Below are positions 1 through 6,204 of a DNA stretch of 8,139 nt, in pieces. The position numbers were made by a program, and so were the translations under genes. The DNA is from Flavobacteriales bacterium (GTDB lineage: Bacteria > Bacteroidota > Bacteroidia > Flavobacteriales_D > Sanyastnellaceae). Each line of letters begins with the position of its first letter. Position 1 is the stretch's first letter. Below the pieces are notes generated by a model, which was not told the DNA's origin, searched no databases, and worked only from the letters and a program-made list of their open reading frames with translations. The stretch is taken from assembly GCA_947460525.1 (NCBI GenBank), contig CANHIV010000028.1, forward strand, positions 1 to 8,139. Reading direction: 5' to 3'.

Positions 1-1469
1 ACATTTTCAAATAGAAAAACCGGTGCCATGTTGTCTGGACCAAATGGCGCCATTTTCTTCATTTCTTCCACCCAACCCATTTCCACTTCAGAAAGGGGCA
101 AAGCCATGTCATAATAGCTCGTTGGTTCGGGGCGTTGATGCTGTACCATTTCTGTAACCACTGTATCAAAGGCTGCTGCAAATACTTCTAACTTCTCCGG
201 CAAAACAGTCAATCCCGCGGCCATGGTGTGTCCACCGAATTGCACGATATGCTCTTTGCATCTTTCCAATGCAGCGTACAAATCCACCCCTTCAATGGAG
301 CGACAGCTCCCTGCGTAAACGTCATGGCTTTTTGTGAAAACAATGGTGGGTCGGTAATACCGCTCAATCAATCTAGATGCTACAATACCAATTACTCCCT
401 TCAACCACTCCTCATCCCATACCACCGTTACAAAAGCTTCAGCGTGTTTGGGGTCATTTTCTACTTTGGACAATGCCGCAACCGAGACATCTTGATCAAT
501 GCTTCGACGTGACATATTAAAATCTTCCACTTGTTGGGCCAAATCTTCTACTTCCTGCACCTCTTGTGCAATCAACAATTTCACTGCCTCATTGCCAGAG
601 GCCACACGACCCGCAGCATTGATTCTGGGCGCCAATAAAAACACCAAATCGGTCACCTCCCATGTTGTGCGTTTGGTTCCTGACTTGCGCAACAAGGCCG
701 CTAAGCCTGGTCGCAAATAACGATTCATCAAATGCAATCCTTTGGCCACCAAAGTTCTGTTCTCATCCAACATGGGAACGATATCTGCCGCCGCCGCAAT
801 CGCAACCAAATCCAAAAACGTATCTGGAAAGCTAGCAGGATGAGGAAATCGCTGGGTGTATGCACAAATCAATTTGTAGCCCACCCCGCATCCGCTAAGT
901 CCAGAAAAGGGATAATCACAATCTCTTCGTTTGGGATTGAGCAATGCATTGGCATTGGGCAACTCCCCCGGTTCATGGTGATCACACACAATCACATCAA
1001 TGCCATGATCCCTGCACAATTGAATGCGCTCGCCATCTTTGGTGCCACAATCCAGGGTGATCACCAGGTTCTTCTTTTGATCAACGGCGTGTTGCGCACC
1101 TGTTATCGAAAATCCATACCCTTCTTCGTATCGATTGGGAATGTAGAATTGAACATTTGCTCCTAGCTGACGAAGCCACTCATACATCATGGCCACTGAA
1201 GTGGTTCCATCTACATCATAGTCACCAAAAACCAAAATCTCACTATTGGCTTGAAGATGTTGATGCAACAACTCCACTGCGATGTCCATGTCTTTCATTA
1301 AGAAAGGATCATGCTCCGCATGTCGCATGGGGGCTGAAAACGAAGCCCAATCCTTTACACCACGAACAGCCAGCAATTGCTCAAATGGCTGTCCTTCCCG
1401 CATGCCCTGCGTACTTTCATTCCTTTGCTTCCAAATCATATCGCAAATTTGATGGATTTGAATGTCCAT
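1..1469 (-). CDS. recJ: RecJ single-stranded-DNA-specific 5'-3' exonuclease (3' end beyond window)
   Basis: RecJ degrades single-stranded DNA 5' to 3' in recombination and mismatch or base-excision repair in the cytoplasm. I translated the minus strand from 1469 and obtained 489 uninterrupted codons. The DHH-family motifs appear in order: D-Y-D-V-D-G near residues 83-88, L-D-C-G near 139-142, D-H-H at 163-165, P-R-I-N-A-A-G-R near 281-288, G-I-V-A-S-R near 361-366, and the DHHA1 signature G-G-H-T-M-A-A-G near 412-419. The sequence then enters the OB-fold region (P-F-G-P-D-N). These aspartates and histidines bind the Mn/Mg ions. About 80 C-terminal residues should lie left of the window. The ATG at 1469 is preferred because it puts the H-D-P-F-L-M-K-D-M-D block and D-Y-D-V-D-G where Bacteroidota RecJ proteins usually have them; an ATG at 1439 is the alternative. 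An in-frame TAA lies further upstream. The N-terminal 40 residues are divergent and lack the usual W-V-L-K start. The gene is divergent from the lipoprotein gene across a 103-base gap. Confidence 0.95.
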   Translation of the reverse strand, partial: MDIQIHQICDMIWKQRNESTQGMREGQPFEQLLAVRGVKDWASFSAPMRHAEHDPFLMKDMDIAVELLHQHLQANSEILVFGDYDVDGTTSVAMMYEWLRQLGANVQFYIPNRYEEGYGFSITGAQHAVDQKKNLVITLDCGTKDGERIQLCRDHGIDVIVCDHHEPGELPNANALLNPKRRDCDYPFSGLSGCGVGYKLICAYTQRFPHPASFPDTFLDLVAIAAAADIVPMLDENRTLVAKGLHLMNRYLRPGLAALLRKSGTKRTTWEVTDLVFLLAPRINAAGRVASGNEAVKLLIAQEVQEVEDLAQQVEDFNMSRRSIDQDVSVAALSKVENDPKHAEAFVTVVWDEEWLKGVIGIVASRLIERYYRPTIVFTKSHDVYAGSCRSIEGVDLYAALERCKEHIVQFGGHTMAAGLTVLPEKLEVFAAAFDTVVTEMVQHQRPEPTSYYDMALPLSEVEMGWVEEMKKMAPFGPDNMAPVFLFEN

Positions 1470-1572
1470 TCCAAATAATGCATAACATCCAAATAAACTG
1501 ACTTTATGCAACCCTAACCGCAATGTTTACGTCTTTTTCGTATATTCACCCCCTCAAAGAGTGTTAATCAAT

Positions 1573-2589
1573 ATGAAAACAAGATTTTTCACCGGATTAT
1601 TCGCGTCAGCTTTGGCTGCTATGATCCTTTTAACTGGATGTCCTAACCCAGACAATAAAATTCCACCCAATTGTTTTGACGGGATTTTAAACAATGGTGA
1701 GCAATTGATCGACTGCGGTGGTCCTTGCGAAGAATGTGACCATTGTATAGATGGTATTTTCCAACCTGACCTAGGTGAAACTTGGTTAGACTGCGGTGGA
1801 GAATGTGGACCATGTGATCCTTGTGCAAACGGTATTCAAGACACCCTTGAATTGGGCGGTGATGAAACGGGCGTTGACTGCGGTGGTACCAATTGCGGAC
1901 CTTGCGGCGACTTGTGTGGAGATGGATTGCTAAACGGTAACGAAACCCAAATCGATTGTAACGAAGGTCCATACGTTGATAACAACGGAAACAACGTTTT
2001 TGACTTTGGTGACGTATATACTGGAAATTGTCAAATTTGCCCATCTTGTTCTGATGGTATCATGAATGGTACTGAAATCGGTGTGGATTGCGGTGGAACA
2101 ATGTGTCAGGTATGTGCCAACGAAAGCAATTGCACCAACAACTTGATCGATGGTGATGAGTTTTGGACAGATTGTGGCGGAACCAACTGCCCCGATTGTA
2201 TGCGAATCGTAGATTGGACCGTCGGTGGCGTAAGTCACACCTCTATCACCTATGCTGAGAGCTATTCTAACTTTGACTTTGATGTTACAGGAACAACCAT
2301 AACCGATGTAAGTTTCCAAGTAAAAATTAATGAGCCTGCATCAGGTTGGATTCCTGGAATCGTGATCAATTTGAATCCTTCTGTTACCGATGCGTTGGTT
2401 TACTTGGATGCCAACGGCACATCCTACAGCACAACCACCAACGGTGCTTCAGGAACTTTCACTTTGATCAAGTTTACCGATACTCCTGCTCCTGGATATA
2501 TCCGAGGATCATTCACAGGAACTTTGAAAGCTAGCAATGGTGCAACTGTAAATATCACCAATGGATTGTTCCAGGTGAAATTCCAATAA
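1573..2589 (+). CDS. Cysteine-rich-repeat lipoprotein of unknown function
   Basis: This 338-residue protein starts with a type II signal peptide: K-T-R, a hydrophobic stretch (residues 5-20) and the lipobox L-L-T-G-C, with C23 as the predicted lipidated residue. The mature protein would be anchored in the envelope. Residues 34-209 hold six repeats built around C-x-D-G-I, N-G-x-E and D-C-G-G-x-C-x-x-C, with four cysteines each. All 24 cysteines other than C23 fall in these repeats. Residues 210-338 contain no cysteine and look like one beta-rich domain, ending I-T-N-G-L-F-Q-V-K-F-Q. The pattern loosely recalls DUF6252-type Bacteroidota lipoprotein domains, but I cannot confirm this. There is no acidic cluster after C23 and no visible type IX sorting domain, so surface exposure cannot be called. 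I chose the ATG at 1573 over an in-frame GTG at 1561 because it gives a compact signal peptide. A weak -7-like TATATTCA sits at 1541-1548. Function unknown; an adhesive or binding role is only a guess. Confidence 0.85.
   Translation: MKTRFFTGLFASALAAMILLTGCPNPDNKIPPNCFDGILNNGEQLIDCGGPCEECDHCIDGIFQPDLGETWLDCGGECGPCDPCANGIQDTLELGGDETGVDCGGTNCGPCGDLCGDGLLNGNETQIDCNEGPYVDNNGNNVFDFGDVYTGNCQICPSCSDGIMNGTEIGVDCGGTMCQVCANESNCTNNLIDGDEFWTDCGGTNCPDCMRIVDWTVGGVSHTSITYAESYSNFDFDVTGTTITDVSFQVKINEPASGWIPGIVINLNPSVTDALVYLDANGTSYSTTTNGASGTFTLIKFTDTPAPGYIRGSFTGTLKASNGATVNITNGLFQVKFQ
1672..2199 (+). repeat. Six tandem cysteine-rich coding repeats in the lipoprotein
   Basis: The repeat units run residues 34-55, 58-81, 84-111, 115-156, 159-181 and 187-209. 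Each has four cysteines, with first-to-second spacing 13, 15, 18, 13, 13 and 13; second-to-third 3, 3, 4, 23, 4 and 4; and third-to-fourth always 2. The GACTGCGGTGG-type core recurs at about 1710, 1787, 1874, 2086 and 2167 with drift (GATTGCGGTGG, GATTGTGGCGG). Repeat 4 replaces the D-C-G-G core by D-C-N-E plus a long insertion. The regular cysteine pattern suggests two disulfides per repeat or metal binding; for an exported protein, disulfides are more likely. That last step is inference. Confidence 0.9.
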
Positions 2590-2606
2590 AGAGATTCTTT
2601 AAATTG

Positions 2607-2632
2607 AAAAAGCCCCTGCATAGGGGCTTTTT
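2607..2632. terminator. Bidirectional Rho-independent terminator between convergent genes
   Basis: A perfect 10-bp stem (AAAAAGCCCC with GGGGCTTTTT) closes a six-base loop TGCATA. On the plus strand, the GC core is followed by six T residues (2628-2633), 18 bases after the lipoprotein stop. On the minus strand the arm 2607-2611 gives a T tract, serving mnmD. The mnmD stop codon (2632-2634) lies partly inside the A/T arm of the stem. Confidence 0.92.
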
Positions 2633-3312
2633 TATTTGATGGCTCTTAGCATTTCTCGCTTTCCAGGTGGACCAGGCAATCGCTCTACCTTGAATCCTGC
2701 AGCTTGCAGATTCCTTCGCACCTCTCCCTTTGCGCAATAACTCACCCATATTCCGCCAGGTTGCAACAAGTCAAAACACTTTTGCATGACCTCAAGTGTC
2801 CAGAGTTCCGGCTCTACCTTGGGACCAAATGCATCAAAATAAATGACATCAAAAAGCGCCGTTGTCTGGAATTCCATAACACCCAACTTGACCTTTCTGA
2901 ACTGAAATTGGGGAGTCAATTGCGCTGTAGCGTCCCATTCCATATCATGTATTCTCTGGGCCATCTCTGCATCTGAAACGCGAGATAAAATCCACTCATT
3001 GATTTTCGCCTCTTCAATGGGGAAGGGCTCCAAGGTCACATAATCGACCAATCGCGAACTTTCCTTGGTGGTCAATACAACATTTAATCCCGTCCCCATT
3101 CCCACTTCCAATATCCGCACGGGTGAAGCATTGCTAGCCCTTAGACCTTGCTCGATAAAAACAAATTTCCCTTCTTGATCTGCGCCGTGGATAGAATGAT
3201 AGGTCTCTTCCGCTTCCGGAATAAAAAAAGTGAAAGATCCATCCTCCGTAAGAACAAGTTCTCTTGTTCTGTTTTTGTTCACCGTTGAATTGTTCATAGG
3301 TTTTCTTACCAT
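2632..3312 (-). CDS. mnmD: tRNA (5-methylaminomethyl-2-thiouridine-34) methyltransferase, MnmD type
   Basis: This 226-residue protein matches the stand-alone form of the MnmC N-terminal (DUF752) methyltransferase domain. The family transfers a methyl group from S-adenosylmethionine to the aminomethyl group at wobble U34 of certain tRNAs, forming mnm5(s2)U and helping decode purine-ending codons. Visible signatures are E-T-Y-H-S-I-H-G-A (37-44), the SAM-binding L-E-V-G-M-G-T-G-L-N (68-77), the acidic loop-end L-E-P-F-P (94-98), Y-F-D-A-F-G-P-K-V-E-P-E-L-W (158-171), Q-P-G-G (184-187) and the C-terminal P-G-P-P-G-K-R-E-M-L-R (213-223). The FAD-dependent MnmC oxidase half is absent, as expected for MnmD. 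The start may be the ATG at 3312 or the one at 3297 (residue 6); both precede the conserved part. It is divergent from the M42 peptidase across 51 bases and convergent with the lipoprotein gene through a shared terminator. Confidence 0.88.
   Translation of the reverse strand: MVRKPMNNSTVNKNRTRELVLTEDGSFTFFIPEAEETYHSIHGADQEGKFVFIEQGLRASNASPVRILEVGMGTGLNVVLTTKESSRLVDYVTLEPFPIEEAKINEWILSRVSDAEMAQRIHDMEWDATAQLTPQFQFRKVKLGVMEFQTTALFDVIYFDAFGPKVEPELWTLEVMQKCFDLLQPGGIWVSYCAKGEVRRNLQAAGFKVERLPGPPGKREMLRAIK
3251..3270 (-). repeat. Perfect 8-bp inverted repeat near the 5' end of mnmD
   Basis: AGAACAAG (3251-3258) and CTTGTTCT (3263-3270) are exact reverse complements around a four-base spacer. In mnmD mRNA this would be a hairpin covering about codons 15-21 (R-T-R-E-L-V-L). 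It has no T tract on the mnmD strand, so it is not a terminator. Function is unknown and it may be chance. Confidence 0.5.
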
Positions 3313-3337
3313 GTAAAAGCCCGATGGAATCAGATTC

Positions 3338-3345
3338 TACCTTCG
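3338..3345 (+). promoter_or_regulatory. Possible -7 promoter element for the M42 peptidase gene
   Basis: TACCTTCG differs by one base from the Bacteroidota -7 consensus TAnnTTTG and ends 18 bases before the ATG at 3364. I see no TTTG or TTG at the expected -33 position, so the call is weak. The gap is only 51 bases, so any promoter for the divergent mnmD must share it. Confidence 0.3.
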
Positions 3346-3363
3346 TTTTGAAATTTGAATAAC

Positions 3364-4482
3364 ATGGCAAAGAAAACGAAAAGTGCTGCTACAAAAAAGA
3401 AGACTTCCTTCTTTTCAGAAAAAAGCTTAGGCTTCCTAGAAACCTACATCAATAACGCATCGCCCACAGGATTTGAATCTCCGGGGCAACAACTTTGGTT
3501 GGATTATATACGCCCATACGTAGATGAATACATGGTGGACACTTACGGAACAGTTGTTGGGGTTATCAATCCCAATGCTCCTTATAAAATTGTAGTTGAG
3601 GCCCACGCTGATGAAATTTCATGGTTTGTACATTACATCACATCTGATGGATTTATCTACTTGCGCCGCAATGGTGGAAGTGACCACATGATCGCGCCCA
3701 GCAAGCGTGTCAATATCCACACGCCAACCGGAGTTGTTAAGGGGGTATTTGGATGGCCCGCCATTCACGTTCGCACGCCAGACAAAGAGGAAACCCCAAG
3801 CATGCGCAACATATTCTTAGACGTTGGTGCTGCCACTAAAAAAGAAGTAGAAGACATGGGCATCCATGTGGGTTGTGTGGCTACTTTCGATGATGAATTT
3901 ATGGTACTTAATGATAGATTCTTTGTGGGTCGCGCATTGGACAACCGCATTGGTGGATTCATGATTGCTGAAGTAGCGCGTCTATTGAAAGAAAGAAAAG
4001 ACAAATTGCCTTTTGGCGTTTATTTCACCAACTCAGTTCAAGAAGAAATTGGACTAAGAGGAGCTGAAATGATCGCGCACCGCATCAATCCAGATGTCGC
4101 TATTGTAACCGACGTATGTCACGACAGCTCTACCCCCATGATGAACAAGGTTCGCGATGGAGAATTGTCTGCTGGAAAAGGACCTGTTGTTAGCTACGGA
4201 CCTGCAGTGCAGAACAATCTATTGAAGCACATCATTGATACAGCGAGCAAAAACAAAATTGAAATTCAACGCCAAGTTGCCTCAAGAAGCACAGGAACCG
4301 ATACGGATGCCTTTGCATACAGCAATGCCGGTGTGGCCAGCGCCTTGATTTCTCTTCCATTGCGCTACATGCACACCACCGTTGAGATGGTAGACAAAAA
4401 AGATGTGGAGAATGTTATTGAATTGATTTACGCCAGTCTCAAAGGAATCAAAAACGGTCATGATTGGAGGTACATTAAGTAG
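3364..4482 (+). CDS. M42-family metallo-aminopeptidase
   Basis: This 372-residue protein belongs to peptidase family M42 (TET-type aminopeptidases, sometimes annotated as glutamyl aminopeptidase or endoglucanase M). These are cytoplasmic dinuclear metal enzymes that trim peptides and often form dodecameric tetrahedral shells. Metal and catalytic residues are visible: A-H-A-D (H81, D83), A-L-D-N (D193 bridging the two metals), Q-E-E (E227 as general base, E228 as ligand), T-D (D250) and R-Y-M-H (H337). The G-T-D-T-D-A-F stretch near 311-317 and the L-P-L-R-Y-M-H block are also typical. The exact N-terminal residue preference cannot be read from sequence. I chose the ATG at 3364 over a TTG at 3355. 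The first 13 residues are rich in lysine, alanine and threonine and look like an unstructured tail ahead of the fold, which starts near residue 18. The gene appears monocistronic, with pckA having its own promoter 3'. Confidence 0.92.
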   Translation: MAKKTKSAATKKKTSFFSEKSLGFLETYINNASPTGFESPGQQLWLDYIRPYVDEYMVDTYGTVVGVINPNAPYKIVVEAHADEISWFVHYITSDGFIYLRRNGGSDHMIAPSKRVNIHTPTGVVKGVFGWPAIHVRTPDKEETPSMRNIFLDVGAATKKEVEDMGIHVGCVATFDDEFMVLNDRFFVGRALDNRIGGFMIAEVARLLKERKDKLPFGVYFTNSVQEEIGLRGAEMIAHRINPDVAIVTDVCHDSSTPMMNKVRDGELSAGKGPVVSYGPAVQNNLLKHIIDTASKNKIEIQRQVASRSTGTDTDAFAYSNAGVASALISLPLRYMHTTVEMVDKKDVENVIELIYASLKGIKNGHDWRYIK

Positions 4483-4520
4483 AGGACTGGTGGATCGAAT
4501 AGACCCACCTCCCTGCTTTA

Positions 4521-4544
4521 TCTCATTTTTGCGAAATTTTGAGA
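4521..4544. repeat. Imperfect dyad overlapping the pckA promoter, possible operator
   Basis: TCTCA (4521-4525) and TGAGA (4540-4544) are exact inverted arms with a 14-base spacer. Inside, TT, CG and AA positions also obey the symmetry, giving 16 symmetric positions of 24. The dyad covers the proposed -33 element (4528-4531), a place where a regulator could act. No regulator is visible, and an AT-rich stretch can produce such symmetry by chance. Confidence 0.3.
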
Positions 4545-4557
4545 TTGATTACCTTTG
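4528..4557 (+). promoter_or_regulatory. Bacteroidota-type promoter of pckA-hutH
   Basis: TTTG (4528-4531) and TACCTTTG (4550-4557) match the -33 TTTG and -7 TAnnTTTG consensus exactly, separated by 18 bases. Transcription would start a few bases after 4557, giving a leader of roughly 30 bases before the ATG at 4597. That leader is A/T-rich (AAATTTTTAAAAC before the ATG) and lacks a Shine-Dalgarno sequence, as is normal in this phylum. The match is by eye; no start-site data are available. Confidence 0.6.
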
Positions 4558-4596
4558 TTGCACGATTCAATGAAAGTCGAACTAAATTTTTAAAAC

Positions 4597-6204
4597 ATGA
4601 ACCATGTAGGTATCCGTCCCGAAGGCGCAACGCTCGATTATTTGGGACTTAAAAACCTAGCTACAGCATTTTGGAATCTTTCTCCCGCTGAGTTAGTAGA
4701 AGAAACAATCACACTTGAACAAGGTAGCATTACCAACACAGGTGCTTTGAGCGTAGATACAGGAGAATTCACAGGCAGATCTCCAAAAGATAAATTTATT
4801 GTAAAAGATAGCAACACTGAAAATTCTGTTTGGTGGAGCCAATTCAACATCCCGTTTGAATCTTCCAAATTCGATCGTTTGTTTGAAAGAATGTCAGCCT
4901 ACTTAACAGGGCGTGAAGTTTATGTTCGCGATGCCTTTGTTTGTGCTGATCCCAGATACAGAATGAATGTTCGTGTGGTGACGGAATTTCCTTGGAGCAA
5001 CATGTTTGCTTACAACATGTTCATGCGTCCAAGTCAAGAGGAATTAAAGACCATCCAACCCGATTGGCATGTCATCTGCGTACCCGGTTTCATGGCTGAC
5101 GCAGAAATTGATGGTACCCGTCAACACAACTTTGCTGTAATCGACTTTACCAAGAAAATGGCCATCATCGGCGGTACAGGATATACAGGTGAGATTAAAA
5201 AAGGAATCTTCACTGTATTGAATTATGTGCTTCCTCATGAACATGGCGTATTGCCCATGCACTGCTCTGCCAATGTTGGAGCCAACGGCGACACTGCTGT
5301 ATTCTTCGGATTAAGCGGAACTGGAAAAACCACCTTGTCTTCTGATCCCAACCGCAGATTGATTGGTGATGATGAGCACGGATGGACAGACACAACAGTA
5401 TTCAATTTTGAAGGCGGTTGCTACGCCAAAACCATTGATCTCACCAAAGAAAAAGAGCCTCAGATTTATGATGCCATTAAGTTTGGTGCGATTCTAGAAA
5501 ATATCGGATTTGAAGATGATGGTGTAACGCCCAATTACGAAGACAAGCACAAGACAGAAAACACACGCGTTAGCTATCCCATCCATCACATTGACAATAT
5601 CATGGAACCCAGCCTAGGCGGCATTCCAAAAAATATTTTCTTTTTGACTTGCGATGCTTTTGGTGTACTTCCTCCAATTAGCAAATTGAGCAAAGGCCAA
5701 GCCATGTACCAATTCATTAGCGGATATACCGCAAAGGTTGCAGGTACAGAAGCTGGAATTACAGAACCTACTACTACTTTCAGCGCTTGTTTTGGTGCGC
5801 CTTTCCTTCCACTTCATCCTACGCAATATGCAGAGATGATGGGTAAGAAAATAGACGAAAGTGGTGCTAAAGTTTGGTTGATCAATACCGGCTGGAGCGG
5901 TGGCTCTTATGGTACAGGTGAGCGCATGAAATTGAAGTTTACGCGTGCGATGATTACTGCTGCCTTGGAAGGAAAGCTTGACAATGTTGAATACAAAACC
6001 CATGAGGTTTTTGGTTTGGCAATGCCAACGTCTTGCCCTGATGTTCCAACTGAACTTTTGGATCCCAAATCAACTTGGAAAGACGGCGGTGCTTATGATG
6101 CAAAAGCCAATGAGCTAGCTGAGAAATTTGTCGCTAACTTTGACAAGTTTAAAGAGTATGCCAATGAGGAAATCATGGCTGCTGCTCCAAAAGTGATTGC
6201 ATGA
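4597..6204 (+). CDS. pckA: Phosphoenolpyruvate carboxykinase (ATP)
   Basis: This 535-residue enzyme catalyses oxaloacetate + ATP to phosphoenolpyruvate + CO2 + ADP (EC 4.1.1.49), the entry step of gluconeogenesis; in some bacteria it also runs in the carboxylating direction. Length is normal for the ATP family. Visible residues are the oxaloacetate-binding T-G-R-S-P-K-D-K-F (R61), Y196 and the metal-site K202 (G-Y-T-G-E-I-K-K-G), H222 (M-H-C-S-A-N), the kinase-1a P-loop G-L-S-G-T-G-K-T-T (238-246), the kinase-2 L-I-G-D-D-E-H-G-W (255-263) with D258/D259, and R324 (N-T-R-V-S-Y-P-I). The overall sequence is of the ATP type, not the GTP type. The start ATG has a promoter about 40 bases upstream. 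The stop TGA overlaps the hutH start as ATGA, so the two genes should share a transcript and hutH translation may depend on reinitiation. Confidence 0.97.
   Translation: MNHVGIRPEGATLDYLGLKNLATAFWNLSPAELVEETITLEQGSITNTGALSVDTGEFTGRSPKDKFIVKDSNTENSVWWSQFNIPFESSKFDRLFERMSAYLTGREVYVRDAFVCADPRYRMNVRVVTEFPWSNMFAYNMFMRPSQEELKTIQPDWHVICVPGFMADAEIDGTRQHNFAVIDFTKKMAIIGGTGYTGEIKKGIFTVLNYVLPHEHGVLPMHCSANVGANGDTAVFFGLSGTGKTTLSSDPNRRLIGDDEHGWTDTTVFNFEGGCYAKTIDLTKEKEPQIYDAIKFGAILENIGFEDDGVTPNYEDKHKTENTRVSYPIHHIDNIMEPSLGGIPKNIFFLTCDAFGVLPPISKLSKGQAMYQFISGYTAKVAGTEAGITEPTTTFSACFGAPFLPLHPTQYAEMMGKKIDESGAKVWLINTGWSGGSYGTGERMKLKFTRAMITAALEGKLDNVEYKTHEVFGLAMPTSCPDVPTELLDPKSTWKDGGAYDAKANELAEKFVANFDKFKEYANEEIMAAAPKVIA

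Noticed and set aside
228..1501. Four plus-strand open frames (228-512, 499-720, 732-1166, 1157-1501)
   Set aside because: All are antisense to recJ, whose minus-strand frame carries every DHH and DHHA1 motif without interruption. Their translations show no recognisable domain.
1561..1572. GTG at 1561 as the lipoprotein start
   Set aside because: It adds only M-L-I-N before a good signal peptide that begins at the ATG at 1573.
1643..2319. Two minus-strand open frames opposite the lipoprotein gene (1643-2044 and 1930-2319)
   Set aside because: The plus frame has a signal peptide, lipobox and six regular repeats. The antisense frames arise because the repetitive sequence lacks stops on the other strand.
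3355..3363. TTG at 3355 as the M42 peptidase start
   Set aside because: An ATG follows three codons later and the extra residues add nothing to the fold.
4489..4509. GGTGG...CCACC hairpin just after the M42 gene as a terminator
   Set aside because: The stem is only 5 bp with an 11-base loop and no T tract directly follows, so it cannot be called a terminator.
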